Assembly (NCBI GenBank): GCA_964484395.1
Contig: CAZAFM010000089.1
Coordinates: 1-8,446 of the forward strand
From: CAZAFM01 sp964484395
Lineage (GTDB): Bacteria; Campylobacterota; Campylobacteria; Campylobacterales; CAZAFM01
Length of the DNA stretch: 8,446 bases
Direction: 5' to 3'
The notes beneath the pieces were generated by a model. It was not told the DNA's origin, made no database searches, and saw only the letters and a program-made list of their open reading frames with translations. The translations under genes were made by a program, and so were the position numbers. Of the stretch, positions 1 to 5,488 are shown one piece after another (the stretch's first letter is position 1; each line of letters begins with the position of its first letter).

Positions 1-796
1 CATGTACCTCATCTTGAACTAATGGGCGCTTTTTTAGTGTCAACTCTATCTCTTTTTGGCTATATTCTCCTAGATGTTTTGTATAATTACCAGTTGCTAC
101 AAAAACAGGTAGTGGTAAAAGCCTCTCTTGTATCTCTTTGAGCCTATTATCACTTATTTGTTTAACCCCATATGCTGGAGGTCTGGCTATTGAGCCTATA
201 TCTATTCTGTCTGGCTTGATTTTTTTAAATGCTACTTTTAAAGCATCTACATCTTCCCAGCTATCATTGATTGCATCAACAAAAAGAGTCTCAAGTACTA
301 ACATCTGCTTATGGACAGCTCTAAACTCAACCATACATTCAATAAGAGAACCTACATCTATATTGCCAAAAGGTCTATCTAGCTTTTTGAAGCTTGTTTG
401 AAGTGCACTATCAAGGGATAGCTTTACAATATCTAGTTTTTTTAAGATATTTTGAATAGCTTTATCACAGATGTTAGCACCATTACTTAGGATGAGTGAT
501 TTTGCACTACCCTTTTTACTGTTTACAAACTCAACCACCTCTGCAAGATATGGATAGAGTGTTGGCTCACCATTTGCGGTTATGGTTACTACATCTAGGT
601 TTTTATGCTCTATTAGTGCTACATCTATTTTTTCTAAAATCTCTTCAAGGGGAACTATTTCATCTTGAGTAGGGGTAGTTTTGGCACCCTTTAGCTCACA
701 GTAGAGACAGTCAAAGTTGCACTGCTTTTTAGAGGGTGATAGATCAATCCCCAAAGAGACACCAAAGCGTCTTGAAAAAACAGGACCAAAAATCAC
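1..796 (-). CDS. Radical SAM protein, COG0731-like, 3' end cut off by the window edge
   Basis: Translating the minus strand from a GTG at 796 gives about 265 open codons that run off the window, so the C-terminus is missing. The N-terminus carries a GPVFSRRFGVSLGIDLSP block followed by the cluster motif CNFDCLYC. These are Cys26, Cys30 and Cys33, a CxxxCxxC site for the 4Fe-4S cluster that cleaves S-adenosylmethionine. A GEPTL motif at residues 76-80 fits the SAM-binding strand. The (G)PxxSRRxGxSLGI block is typical of the COG0731 family, which is related to wyosine synthase TYW1; the substrate here is unknown. The GTG overlaps the hemE stop (GTGA), so translation is probably coupled; the AAAGAG just upstream sits too close to be a good ribosome binding site. 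A HemN/HemW role is unlikely because the flanking motifs differ. From memory, C. jejuni also has a radical SAM gene beside hemE. Family call firm, function unknown. Confidence 0.88.
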   Translation of the reverse strand, partial: MIFGPVFSRRFGVSLGIDLSPSKKQCNFDCLYCELKGAKTTPTQDEIVPLEEILEKIDVALIEHKNLDVVTITANGEPTLYPYLAEVVEFVNSKKGSAKSLILSNGANICDKAIQNILKKLDIVKLSLDSALQTSFKKLDRPFGNIDVGSLIECMVEFRAVHKQMLVLETLFVDAINDSWEDVDALKVAFKKIKPDRIDIGSIARPPAYGVKQISDNRLKEIQERLLPLPVFVATGNYTKHLGEYSQKEIELTLKKRPLVQDEVH

Positions 797-1812
797 CTCT
801 TTGTAAGCTCTTTTACTATTTTTACAAGCTCTATGGCATTCTCCCTAGGCAAATCAGGTAGCATTCCATGACCTAGGTTAAAGATATGTCTTCCATCTTT
901 TCCCATTATCTCCACTATCTTTTCTACACCCTTTTTCATGGCTTTTTTATCATACAGCCTACATGGCTCTAGGTTGCCTTGAAGTACATACTTTTCACCC
1001 AGAGCCATTTTTGCTCGCTCAAGTGGCGTACTCCAGTCCACTCCAAACACATCAAAGTTTCCATCAATCGCATCTAGATACTCACCTATACCTTTAGGGA
1101 ATAGTATCACAGGAATGTGTGGGTATTTAGCCTTTAGATACTCTCCTATCTCTTTTAAGTAGCTCCAGCCAAACTCTATGTAGGCGTCCTTCTCTAATGC
1201 ATTTGCCCATGAGTCAAAGAGCATAACTGCATTAGCACCCGCTTCTATCTGAGCACTTAGGTACTCTTTTAGTACATCTGTTAGCTTTCTTAGCATATTT
1301 TTTACAAACTCTGGGTTTGAATACACTAGTTTTTTTGATACAGCATAGTTCTTAGAACCCTGTCCTTCCATCATATAGGTAGCCAGAGTCCAAGGAGCGC
1401 CTGCAAAACCTATGAGGGCTTTACTAGGATTAAGCCTCTCTCTTATAAGTCCTAAGGCATCATATACATAGCTTAGCTTGCTAGCTGCACTCATATCAAG
1501 CTTATCTAGCTCTTCTTGCGTCCTTATGGTTGAGAGCTTAGGACCCTCTCCTTTTACAAACTCTAAATTAACACCCATCTCCATAGGAACAACAAGTATA
1601 TCACTAAAAAGAATTGCAGCATCAACATCTAGTATATCCATAGGCTGAAGTGTGACTTCACAAGCTAGCTCAGGCGTCCTACACATAGTCAGAAAATCCC
1701 CTGCTTTTGCCCTAACTTCCATATACTCACTTAGGTATCTACCTGCTTGTCTCATCATCCATATTGGAGTATGAGGGGTCTGCTTGCCAAAGCATGCATC
1801 TACAAATATCAT
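793..1812 (-). CDS. hemE: Uroporphyrinogen III decarboxylase
   Basis: HemE removes four carboxyl groups from uroporphyrinogen III to give coproporphyrinogen III in cytoplasmic haem biosynthesis, without a cofactor. The 339-residue protein is of normal length and carries both family signatures: PIWMMRQAGRY at residues 16-26, with Arg21 and Arg25 that bind substrate carboxylates, and GFAGAPWTLATYMMEG at 135-150. Residues matching the human active site are Asp71 (in LFSDILVVP), Tyr146 and His315 (in FNLGHGMLP), all present. The ATG overlaps the stop of the upstream membrane-protein gene by one base (TAATG). It has a clear AGAGGAG ribosome binding site at 1821-1827, eight bases away. Its stop overlaps the start of the radical SAM gene downstream. 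The enzyme looks intact and functional. Confidence 0.98.
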   Translation of the reverse strand: MIFVDACFGKQTPHTPIWMMRQAGRYLSEYMEVRAKAGDFLTMCRTPELACEVTLQPMDILDVDAAILFSDILVVPMEMGVNLEFVKGEGPKLSTIRTQEELDKLDMSAASKLSYVYDALGLIRERLNPSKALIGFAGAPWTLATYMMEGQGSKNYAVSKKLVYSNPEFVKNMLRKLTDVLKEYLSAQIEAGANAVMLFDSWANALEKDAYIEFGWSYLKEIGEYLKAKYPHIPVILFPKGIGEYLDAIDGNFDVFGVDWSTPLERAKMALGEKYVLQGNLEPCRLYDKKAMKKGVEKIVEIMGKDGRHIFNLGHGMLPDLPRENAIELVKIVKELTKR

Positions 1813-2345
1813 TACACAATCTCCTCTTTTTTTGCTTTTGGGTCTTTGTTTAGAAAGTATAGACCAACTGATAGGGCTAGTATGGAGCCTGCAAAGTAGA
1901 GCATATCTTCTGGTGTGTTTATACCCATATTTAGCACTTTGTTAAAAAAACTAACAATAAGTACCATAACTATGACCTTTGCTAACTTATCTTTTAGCTG
2001 ATCTAGTGAAGTAATCTCTAAAACTTTTGAGCTCCCTCCATTTTTTGCTATATCTATCTTAGAGATAAAAAGCTCATAAAGCCCAAATGAAAATATAAAA
2101 AGAACTACACCAATAAGATACAAATCAACCGCAAGGATTATCTCACCAATAACAAGTGAGTGCAAGTCAACACCTTCTAAGGCTCCACTATAGTACTTAA
2201 AAGTCTCTATAAGCACATGAAACACATCAAGACTAGCTACTACAAAAAGTATCATAGAGCCTATCATAGAAAAAACAACAGCTAGCAGTATGAATACTCG
2301 ACTATTCCACAACAGCCACTCAAACCCCTTTTCAAGCTTCTCCAT
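1812..2345 (-). CDS. UPF0114 (YqhA) family inner-membrane protein
   Basis: A 177-residue integral membrane protein of unknown function. Four hydrophobic segments are visible at about residues 16-38, 64-90, 122-141 and 148-165. The segment GLYELFISKIDI (88-99) matches the conserved GYENFVSQLDI block of E. coli YqhA, and SLDQLKDKLAKVIV after it matches the family's following SLKNKVA block; this is why I place it in UPF0114. A charged tail (KDPKAKKEEIV) ends the protein and is probably cytoplasmic. The gene lies directly upstream of hemE with a one-base overlap, so the two are probably co-translated, but nothing ties it chemically to haem synthesis. Its AAAGGAG ribosome binding site (2353-2359) lies in one arm of a hairpin described separately, which may restrict its translation. 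Family assignment is good; role unknown. Confidence 0.88.
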   Translation of the reverse strand: MEKLEKGFEWLLWNSRVFILLAVVFSMIGSMILFVVASLDVFHVLIETFKYYSGALEGVDLHSLVIGEIILAVDLYLIGVVLFIFSFGLYELFISKIDIAKNGGSSKVLEITSLDQLKDKLAKVIVMVLIVSFFNKVLNMGINTPEDMLYFAGSILALSVGLYFLNKDPKAKKEEIV

Positions 2346-2471
2346 TTATAATCTCCTTTCCAACAAGTTGCAAAGGAGCTCCATTCTGCGCAAAAGCTTG
2401 AAGTTCCGCTTTGCTACACAGGCAGAGTGCCCTCGCGACCTTGTCGCTCTATGAAACTCTAAAAGTTTCAT
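2346..2471 (-). CDS. Candidate 41-residue small ORF filling the asd-UPF0114 gap
   Basis: An ATG at 2471 immediately follows the asd TAG, and the frame runs 41 codons to a TAA that immediately precedes the UPF0114 ATG (TAAATG). The frame is the same as that of both neighbours, since the gap is 126 bases. A GGAGG (2477-2481, inside the last asd codons) sits five bases before the ATG, a good ribosome binding site. The predicted peptide starts MKLLEFHRATRSRGHS and ends LLCNLLERRL. It is strongly basic (8 Arg, 3 Lys) with two Cys (18 and 34), has no clear membrane segment and resembles no family I recognise. The same DNA is a chain of hairpins and is GC-richer than the genes, so the frame may be an accidental reading of an inserted palindromic repeat. 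Either reading is possible; expression is unproven. Confidence 0.35.
   Translation of the reverse strand: MKLLEFHRATRSRGHSACVAKRNFKLLRRMELLCNLLERRL
2353..2378 (-). promoter_or_regulatory. Hairpin that can hide the UPF0114 ribosome binding site
   Basis: In the minus-strand RNA, CUCCUUU (2372-2378) can pair with AAAGGAG (2353-2359), the Shine-Dalgarno of the UPF0114 gene. A G-G mismatch follows, then three more pairs (CAA/UUG) and a four-base loop. The start codon lies seven bases beyond the stem. Such a fold would block ribosome entry unless melted or unless translation from upstream opens it. The pairing is seen directly; a regulatory role, for example coupling or temperature response, is inference. 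Confidence 0.5.
2390..2471 (-). repeat. Chain of four short palindromes between asd and UPF0114
   Basis: Four consecutive inverted repeats cover this stretch: ATGAAACT/AGTTTCAT with a five-base loop (2451-2471), GCGAC-AAG-GTCGC (2435-2447), GGCA-CTC-TGCC (2421-2431), and GCAAAGC/GCTTTTGC with one bulged base (2390-2414). With the ribosome-binding-site hairpin at 2353-2378 they fill almost the whole gap. A hand count gives 44 G+C in the 80 bases 2371-2450 (55%), clearly richer than the adjoining genes. No U-run follows any stem, so these are not classical terminators. They look like a compound palindromic element; whether it recurs elsewhere in the genome cannot be seen here. Confidence 0.55.
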
Positions 2472-2523
2472 CTACCCCTCCATCTCTATCCACTTCTGGG
2501 CAATCCTAACAGCATTTGTAGCA
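2469..2523. other. Left copy of 55-base duplicated contig end (asd 3' end)
   Basis: These 55 bases are identical to 2624-2678 on the other side of the N run. They hold the last 17 codons and the stop of asd plus three downstream bases. This is not a second asd gene or pseudogene: the frame and sequence are exactly those of the real 3' end, and the copy stops abruptly at the Ns. It represents one end of a contig that overlaps the next by 55 bases. Confidence 0.9.
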
Positions 2524-2623
2524 NNNNNNNNNNNNNNNNNNNNNNNNNNNNNNNNNNNNNNNNNNNNNNNNNNNNNNNNNNNNNNNNNNNNNNNNNNNNN
2601 NNNNNNNNNNNNNNNNNNNNNNN
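2524..2623. other. Assembly gap of exactly 100 Ns
   Basis: A run of 100 Ns is the conventional placeholder for a gap of unknown size. Because the sequence on both sides repeats the same 55 bases, the true gap is probably negative (an overlap), and the Ns plus one copy should be removed. The real asd then runs straight into the asd-UPF0114 gap. A real tandem duplication cannot be fully excluded from the sequence alone. Confidence 0.9.
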
Positions 2624-2626
2624 CAT

Positions 2627-3652
2627 CTACCCCTCCATCTCTATCCACTTCTGGGCAATCCTAACAGCATTTGTAGCAGCGCCAACTCTTAGATTATCAG
2701 CCACAACAAACATATGTAATATCTTTTTGTCATATATATCACTTCTAACACGCCCTACAAATGTCTCATCTTTTTCGCTACAGTGGATTGGCATTGGATA
2801 GGCTAAATCTTCAGGACTATCCACAAGCACAAGGTTTGGTCCTTTACTAAGTATTTTTTGAGCCTCTTTTGCATCTACCTCTTTATCAAACTTTATGCTC
2901 AAGGTTTCACTATGACCACGAAGAACAGGCACTCTTACACAAGTAGCACTCACCTCTATATCTTTCCCTAAAATCTTCTTAGTTTCATTGGTCATTTTTA
3001 ACTCTTCTTTTGTATAGCCACTATCCATAAACTTATCAATCTGAGGGATGACATTTAGAGCTATCTGATGGGCAAAAGCCTCACACTTAGCCCCATCTAT
3101 CTTAAACTCAAAAAAGTCTTTCATCTGCATAACAAGCTCTTCCATGGCAAACTTACCAGCTCCACTAACTGCTTGATATGTACTTACATCTACTCTTTTT
3201 ATCCCATAAACATCATCAAGTGGTTTAAGAGCTTGCACCATCTGTATAGTAGAGCAGTTTGGGTTGGCTATGATGCCCTTTTTCTTCCATTTGGCTACAT
3301 CATCTGGATTTACTTCAGGAACTACTAAAGGCACATCTTCATCCATTCTAAAGTGACTTGTATTGTCTATAACAACTGCTCCTGCTTTTGCTGCACTATC
3401 TGCAAATTTTGCTGATATATCCCCACCTGCACTAAAAAGAGCTATCTCAACTCCCTCATCTTCAAAAATATTGTGAGTTAGCTCCTTTACTGCAACCTCT
3501 TCTTTGCCAAACTCTATCTTAGAGCCCGCACTTCTTGCACTTGAAAGTGGAAGTAGTTTTTTTATAGGAAAATCAACCTCTTTTAGAATCCTTAAAATCT
3601 CTTCTCCAACAGCACCTGTGGCACCAACTACTGCTACATTGTATTGCTTCAA
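2627..3652 (-). CDS. asd: Aspartate-semialdehyde dehydrogenase
   Basis: Asd reduces L-aspartyl-4-phosphate to L-aspartate 4-semialdehyde with NADPH, the branch point to lysine/diaminopimelate, threonine and methionine. Starting at the TTG at 3652 the protein is 341 residues, the usual length, and begins MKQYNVAVVGATGAVG with the GxxGxxG nucleotide-binding loop at residues 10-16. The catalytic cysteine is Cys133 in NPNCST; the active-site histidine is His247 in RVPVLRGHSE; the substrate-binding GAGKFAMEEL block is at 164-173. The TTG is chosen because AAAGGAG (3658-3664) lies five bases upstream and family homology starts exactly there. The frame extends upstream to another TTG at 3688, but the extra residues come from the intergenic palindromes. 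The 3' end abuts the N-gap: the terminal 55-base stretch appears twice because of the assembly. The enzyme itself is complete. Confidence 0.96.
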   Translation of the reverse strand: MKQYNVAVVGATGAVGEEILRILKEVDFPIKKLLPLSSARSAGSKIEFGKEEVAVKELTHNIFEDEGVEIALFSAGGDISAKFADSAAKAGAVVIDNTSHFRMDEDVPLVVPEVNPDDVAKWKKKGIIANPNCSTIQMVQALKPLDDVYGIKRVDVSTYQAVSGAGKFAMEELVMQMKDFFEFKIDGAKCEAFAHQIALNVIPQIDKFMDSGYTKEELKMTNETKKILGKDIEVSATCVRVPVLRGHSETLSIKFDKEVDAKEAQKILSKGPNLVLVDSPEDLAYPMPIHCSEKDETFVGRVRSDIYDKKILHMFVVADNLRVGAATNAVRIAQKWIEMEG

Positions 3653-3657
3653 CTCAT

Positions 3658-3664
3658 CTCCTTT
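3658..3664 (-). promoter_or_regulatory. Ribosome binding site that fixes the asd TTG start
   Basis: AAAGGAG on the minus strand, five bases before the TTG at 3652-3650. An ATG overlaps the spacer (3657-3655) but is out of frame and stops after two codons, so the TTG is the productive start. Use of TTG may lower asd translation somewhat. Confidence 0.8.
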
Positions 3665-3675
3665 TTTTAATATAC

Positions 3676-3774
3676 GCCATCTAGGCAAAGCCTATTTGGC
3701 TACGCTAACGCTTAGTTTCCTTCAGCAGGAAGCTCACGCAAGCTTCTTGCTTTAAGTGAAGCCTTGGCTTCACT
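3676..3774 (-). repeat. Three-hairpin palindromic element between flgR and asd
   Basis: Three inverted repeats follow one another. The first is a nine-base AGTGAAGCC/GGCTTCACT with a two-base loop (3755-3774), containing the flgR stop codon. The second is an 11-base stem AGCAAGAAGCT/AGCTTCCTGCT with one wobble pair and a six-base loop (3724-3751). The third is GCCA/TGGC enclosing TAGGC-TTT-GCCTA (3676-3700). A direct repeat of GCGTTAGCGTAGC type lies between the second and third. No U-run follows, so these are not standard terminators. The first stem supplies the final codons of flgR, as if an element had inserted at or just inside the gene end. It resembles the asd-UPF0114 gap in design (hairpin chain from upstream stop to downstream ribosome binding site), though the sequences are mostly different. 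Confidence 0.6.
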
Positions 3775-3777
3775 CAC
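3712..3777 (-). CDS. Possible 21-residue ORF within the flgR-asd palindromes
   Basis: A GTG at 3777, overlapping the flgR stop in another frame, opens 21 codons ending in TAA at 3712. The peptide starts MSEAKASLKARS and ends LRELPAEGN. It is charged and alanine/leucine-rich, with no recognisable family. There is no convincing ribosome binding site and the DNA is fully occupied by hairpins, so this is more likely an incidental reading frame of a repeat element than a gene. It is recorded because such elements can be translated when they insert into genes. Confidence 0.15.
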   Translation of the reverse strand: MSEAKASLKARSLRELPAEGN

Positions 3778-5065
3778 TGACCTTTATATTGTATTTTTTG
3801 CATCTGTTTCTAACCTTCTCAACTTCCATACCTAGAACCTTTGCAGCTTCATCTATGGAGTTTCCACTGCTTTTTAGAGCTTCTAGCAGTAGCTCTTTTT
3901 CTAGGTTAAAAACTCTATCTTTTCCCTCCCTACTGTCCAAAAAGAGGTCTTCACTCTTTATAGACTCCCCTTCACTAAGAATCGCTGCTCGCTCAATTAC
4001 AGAGATAAGCTCTCTTATATTGCCAGGCCACTTATATTCTTGTAGCCTCTGCTTTGCTTCTTCACCTAGCGATCTTTTGAACTCGTACTTTTTGCAAACA
4101 TCCAAAAGTATAGCTTCAGCAATTGGTATAATCTCCTCTCTTCTTTGGCGCAAAGGAGGAATGTTTACAGGTATGGTATTTAGCCTAAAATAGAGGTCCT
4201 CTCTAAACTCACCATCAAGGATTTTCTTCCGTATATCCGCATTTGTAGCACTTATTACTCTTACATCTATCTTCGTAGACTTACTACTTCCTAGTCGTGT
4301 AACTTCTCTTTCTTGAAGAACTCTTAGGATTTTGGCTTGAAGGTTTAGTGGCATCTCTCCTATCTCATCTAAAAAAATAGTACCTCCCTTAGCTGCTTCA
4401 AACTTCCCAGCCCTTCCTTCAGTTGCGTCTGTAAAAGCTCCTTTTTCATATCCAAAAAGCTCTGATTCTAGAAGGTTTTCAGGGATGGCTGCCATGTTTA
4501 TAGCTATAAGCGAAGATTTGGCTCTTGGTGAGTTTTTGTGTACGAAGCTAGCCATTACCTCTTTTCCTACTCCACTCTCCCCTAGAAGCATAACTGAAGC
4601 ATCTGTCATAGCTGCTTTTTTGGCTATATTTAAAGCTCTATTTAACTCAGGTGATTCTGCTATAAACCCAGAGTCTGATCCTGTTTTGTTACTATTGTTA
4701 CTATTTTTTTTAGCAGCTTGAACTTTTTGACTTCTTTTTATAGCTTCTACTAAAGTCTCTATCTCAAAAGGTTTGGTTAAAAAGTCTTTAACACCAAGCC
4801 TAAGTGCCTCAACTGCTCTATTTAGTGTAGCATTTCCAGTGATGATGATAGCTTCATATCTCCCATTTAACTCTTTTAAAAAATCTATCCCATCAATACC
4901 GGGCATATTTATATCTGTAACAACCAAATCTATGGAGTCATCTATCTTTTTTAGAGCATCTTTTGCGTTTTTAAAAGATACTACCTCAAACTCCTTATAC
5001 TCATTGAGCGCTATTTCTAGCGATTTTCTCATATTTATATCATCTTCTATAATTGCTAGCTTCAT
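3770..5065 (-). CDS. flgR: Sigma-54-dependent response regulator, FlgR type (REC-AAA+-Fis)
   Basis: A 431-residue NtrC-family activator. The receiver domain (about 1-115) has acidic Asp8/Asp9, phospho-acceptor Asp51, Thr76 and Lys98. A linker rich in Asn/Ser (about 119-133) leads to the AAA+ domain: Walker A GESGVGKE (162-169), sigma-54 contact loop GAFTDA (209-214), Walker B TIFLDE (229-234), VRVISATN sensor (268-275), arginine-finger block FREDLYFRLN (287-296) and WPGNIREL. A Fis-type helix-turn-helix occupies about 386-431. The contact loop has Asp213 where the consensus GAFTGA has Gly. Placement between gyrA and asd matches C. jejuni flgR, which with kinase FlgS drives sigma-54 flagellar genes, hence the symbol; the targets here are inferred. 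It starts nine bases after the upstream stop, with TAAGG as a weak ribosome binding site. The last codons lie in a palindrome. Unlike H. pylori FlgR, the DNA-binding domain is present. Confidence 0.88.
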   Translation of the reverse strand: MKLAIIEDDINMRKSLEIALNEYKEFEVVSFKNAKDALKKIDDSIDLVVTDINMPGIDGIDFLKELNGRYEAIIITGNATLNRAVEALRLGVKDFLTKPFEIETLVEAIKRSQKVQAAKKNSNNSNKTGSDSGFIAESPELNRALNIAKKAAMTDASVMLLGESGVGKEVMASFVHKNSPRAKSSLIAINMAAIPENLLESELFGYEKGAFTDATEGRAGKFEAAKGGTIFLDEIGEMPLNLQAKILRVLQEREVTRLGSSKSTKIDVRVISATNADIRKKILDGEFREDLYFRLNTIPVNIPPLRQRREEIIPIAEAILLDVCKKYEFKRSLGEEAKQRLQEYKWPGNIRELISVIERAAILSEGESIKSEDLFLDSREGKDRVFNLEKELLLEALKSSGNSIDEAAKVLGMEVEKVRNRCKKYNIKVSE

Positions 5066-5074
5066 CTATGAGCC

Positions 5075-5488
5075 TTACTTTTTGTTAAATATTTCTATAT
5101 TAACAAAATCATCATTAAATTCAGCATCTATGCGAGTTGGGTCTATATATAGGATTGCCCTAGTATCTAGATAGATTCCCTTAAGCTCCTCAAAGCTTTT
5201 TAGTTTCACTCCGTTTTTGAAAAGACACTCTAGAAGTCTATCTTTTTGTGATTTTAGTATTTTGCTTATGTTGTTACTATCAATTGTGTTTTCTATCATA
5301 CAAGAGCTTTTGATAGAGGGAGGGTTTATATGTGTCATAGCATCACTAACATAGAACTTCTCACTAATTAGAAGTGAGTTTTTTGTATATGCTTCATATG
5401 TGATTATAAACTGCTTTGAAAAAAGAGTTAGAGGGAGCAAAAGCCCCAAGAGAAGTGGCTTACTCAAGAAGTCCGCTTGCTCCTTCAT
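5075..5488 (-). CDS. Small exported protein of unknown function
   Basis: No family recognised. From the ATG at 5488 the product has 137 residues; a TTG at 5467 would give 130 residues starting MSKPLLLGLLLPLTLF. Residues 11-24 form the hydrophobic core of a signal peptide with likely cleavage after LFS (about residue 24), so the mature part of roughly 113 residues should be periplasmic or outer-membrane associated. It is not an obvious lipoprotein, as no Cys follows the core. The mature part has two Cys (63 and 88) that could form a disulphide, and repeated charged helical stretches. The gene overlaps the gyrA 3' end by 29 bases (ATG) or 8 bases (TTG) and ends nine bases before flgR, so it is surely co-transcribed. 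AGGAG directly touches the ATG, while AAGGAG is 12 bases from the TTG, so the start is uncertain. C. jejuni also has small uncharacterised genes between gyrA and flgR. Confidence 0.8.
   Translation of the reverse strand: MKEQADFLSKPLLLGLLLPLTLFSKQFIITYEAYTKNSLLISEKFYVSDAMTHINPPSIKSSCMIENTIDSNNISKILKSQKDRLLECLFKNGVKLKSFEELKGIYLDTRAILYIDPTRIDAEFNDDFVNIEIFNKK

Noticed and set aside
1..796. HemN/HemW-type coproporphyrinogen oxidase next to hemE
   Set aside because: The cluster motif is CxxxCxxC as in HemN, but the preceding SRRFGVSLGIDL block and overall pattern belong to COG0731-like proteins.
2469..2678. Real tandem duplication or pseudogene of the asd 3' end
   Set aside because: The copies are identical, exactly 55 bases, and separated by exactly 100 Ns, which fits an assembly overlap far better than biology.
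2346..3652. Programmed stop-codon read-through joining asd, the 41-codon ORF and UPF0114, which share one frame
   Set aside because: Each junction has its own start codon and ribosome binding site, so reinitiation explains the layout; there is no read-through signal that I can recognise.
3504..4193. Open frames on the plus strand (3504-3755, 3756-4193) that run through the flgR-asd gap
   Set aside because: They are antisense to asd and flgR, show low-complexity Ser/Leu/Phe composition typical of shadow frames, and match no family. The real genes in the other strand have full domain evidence.
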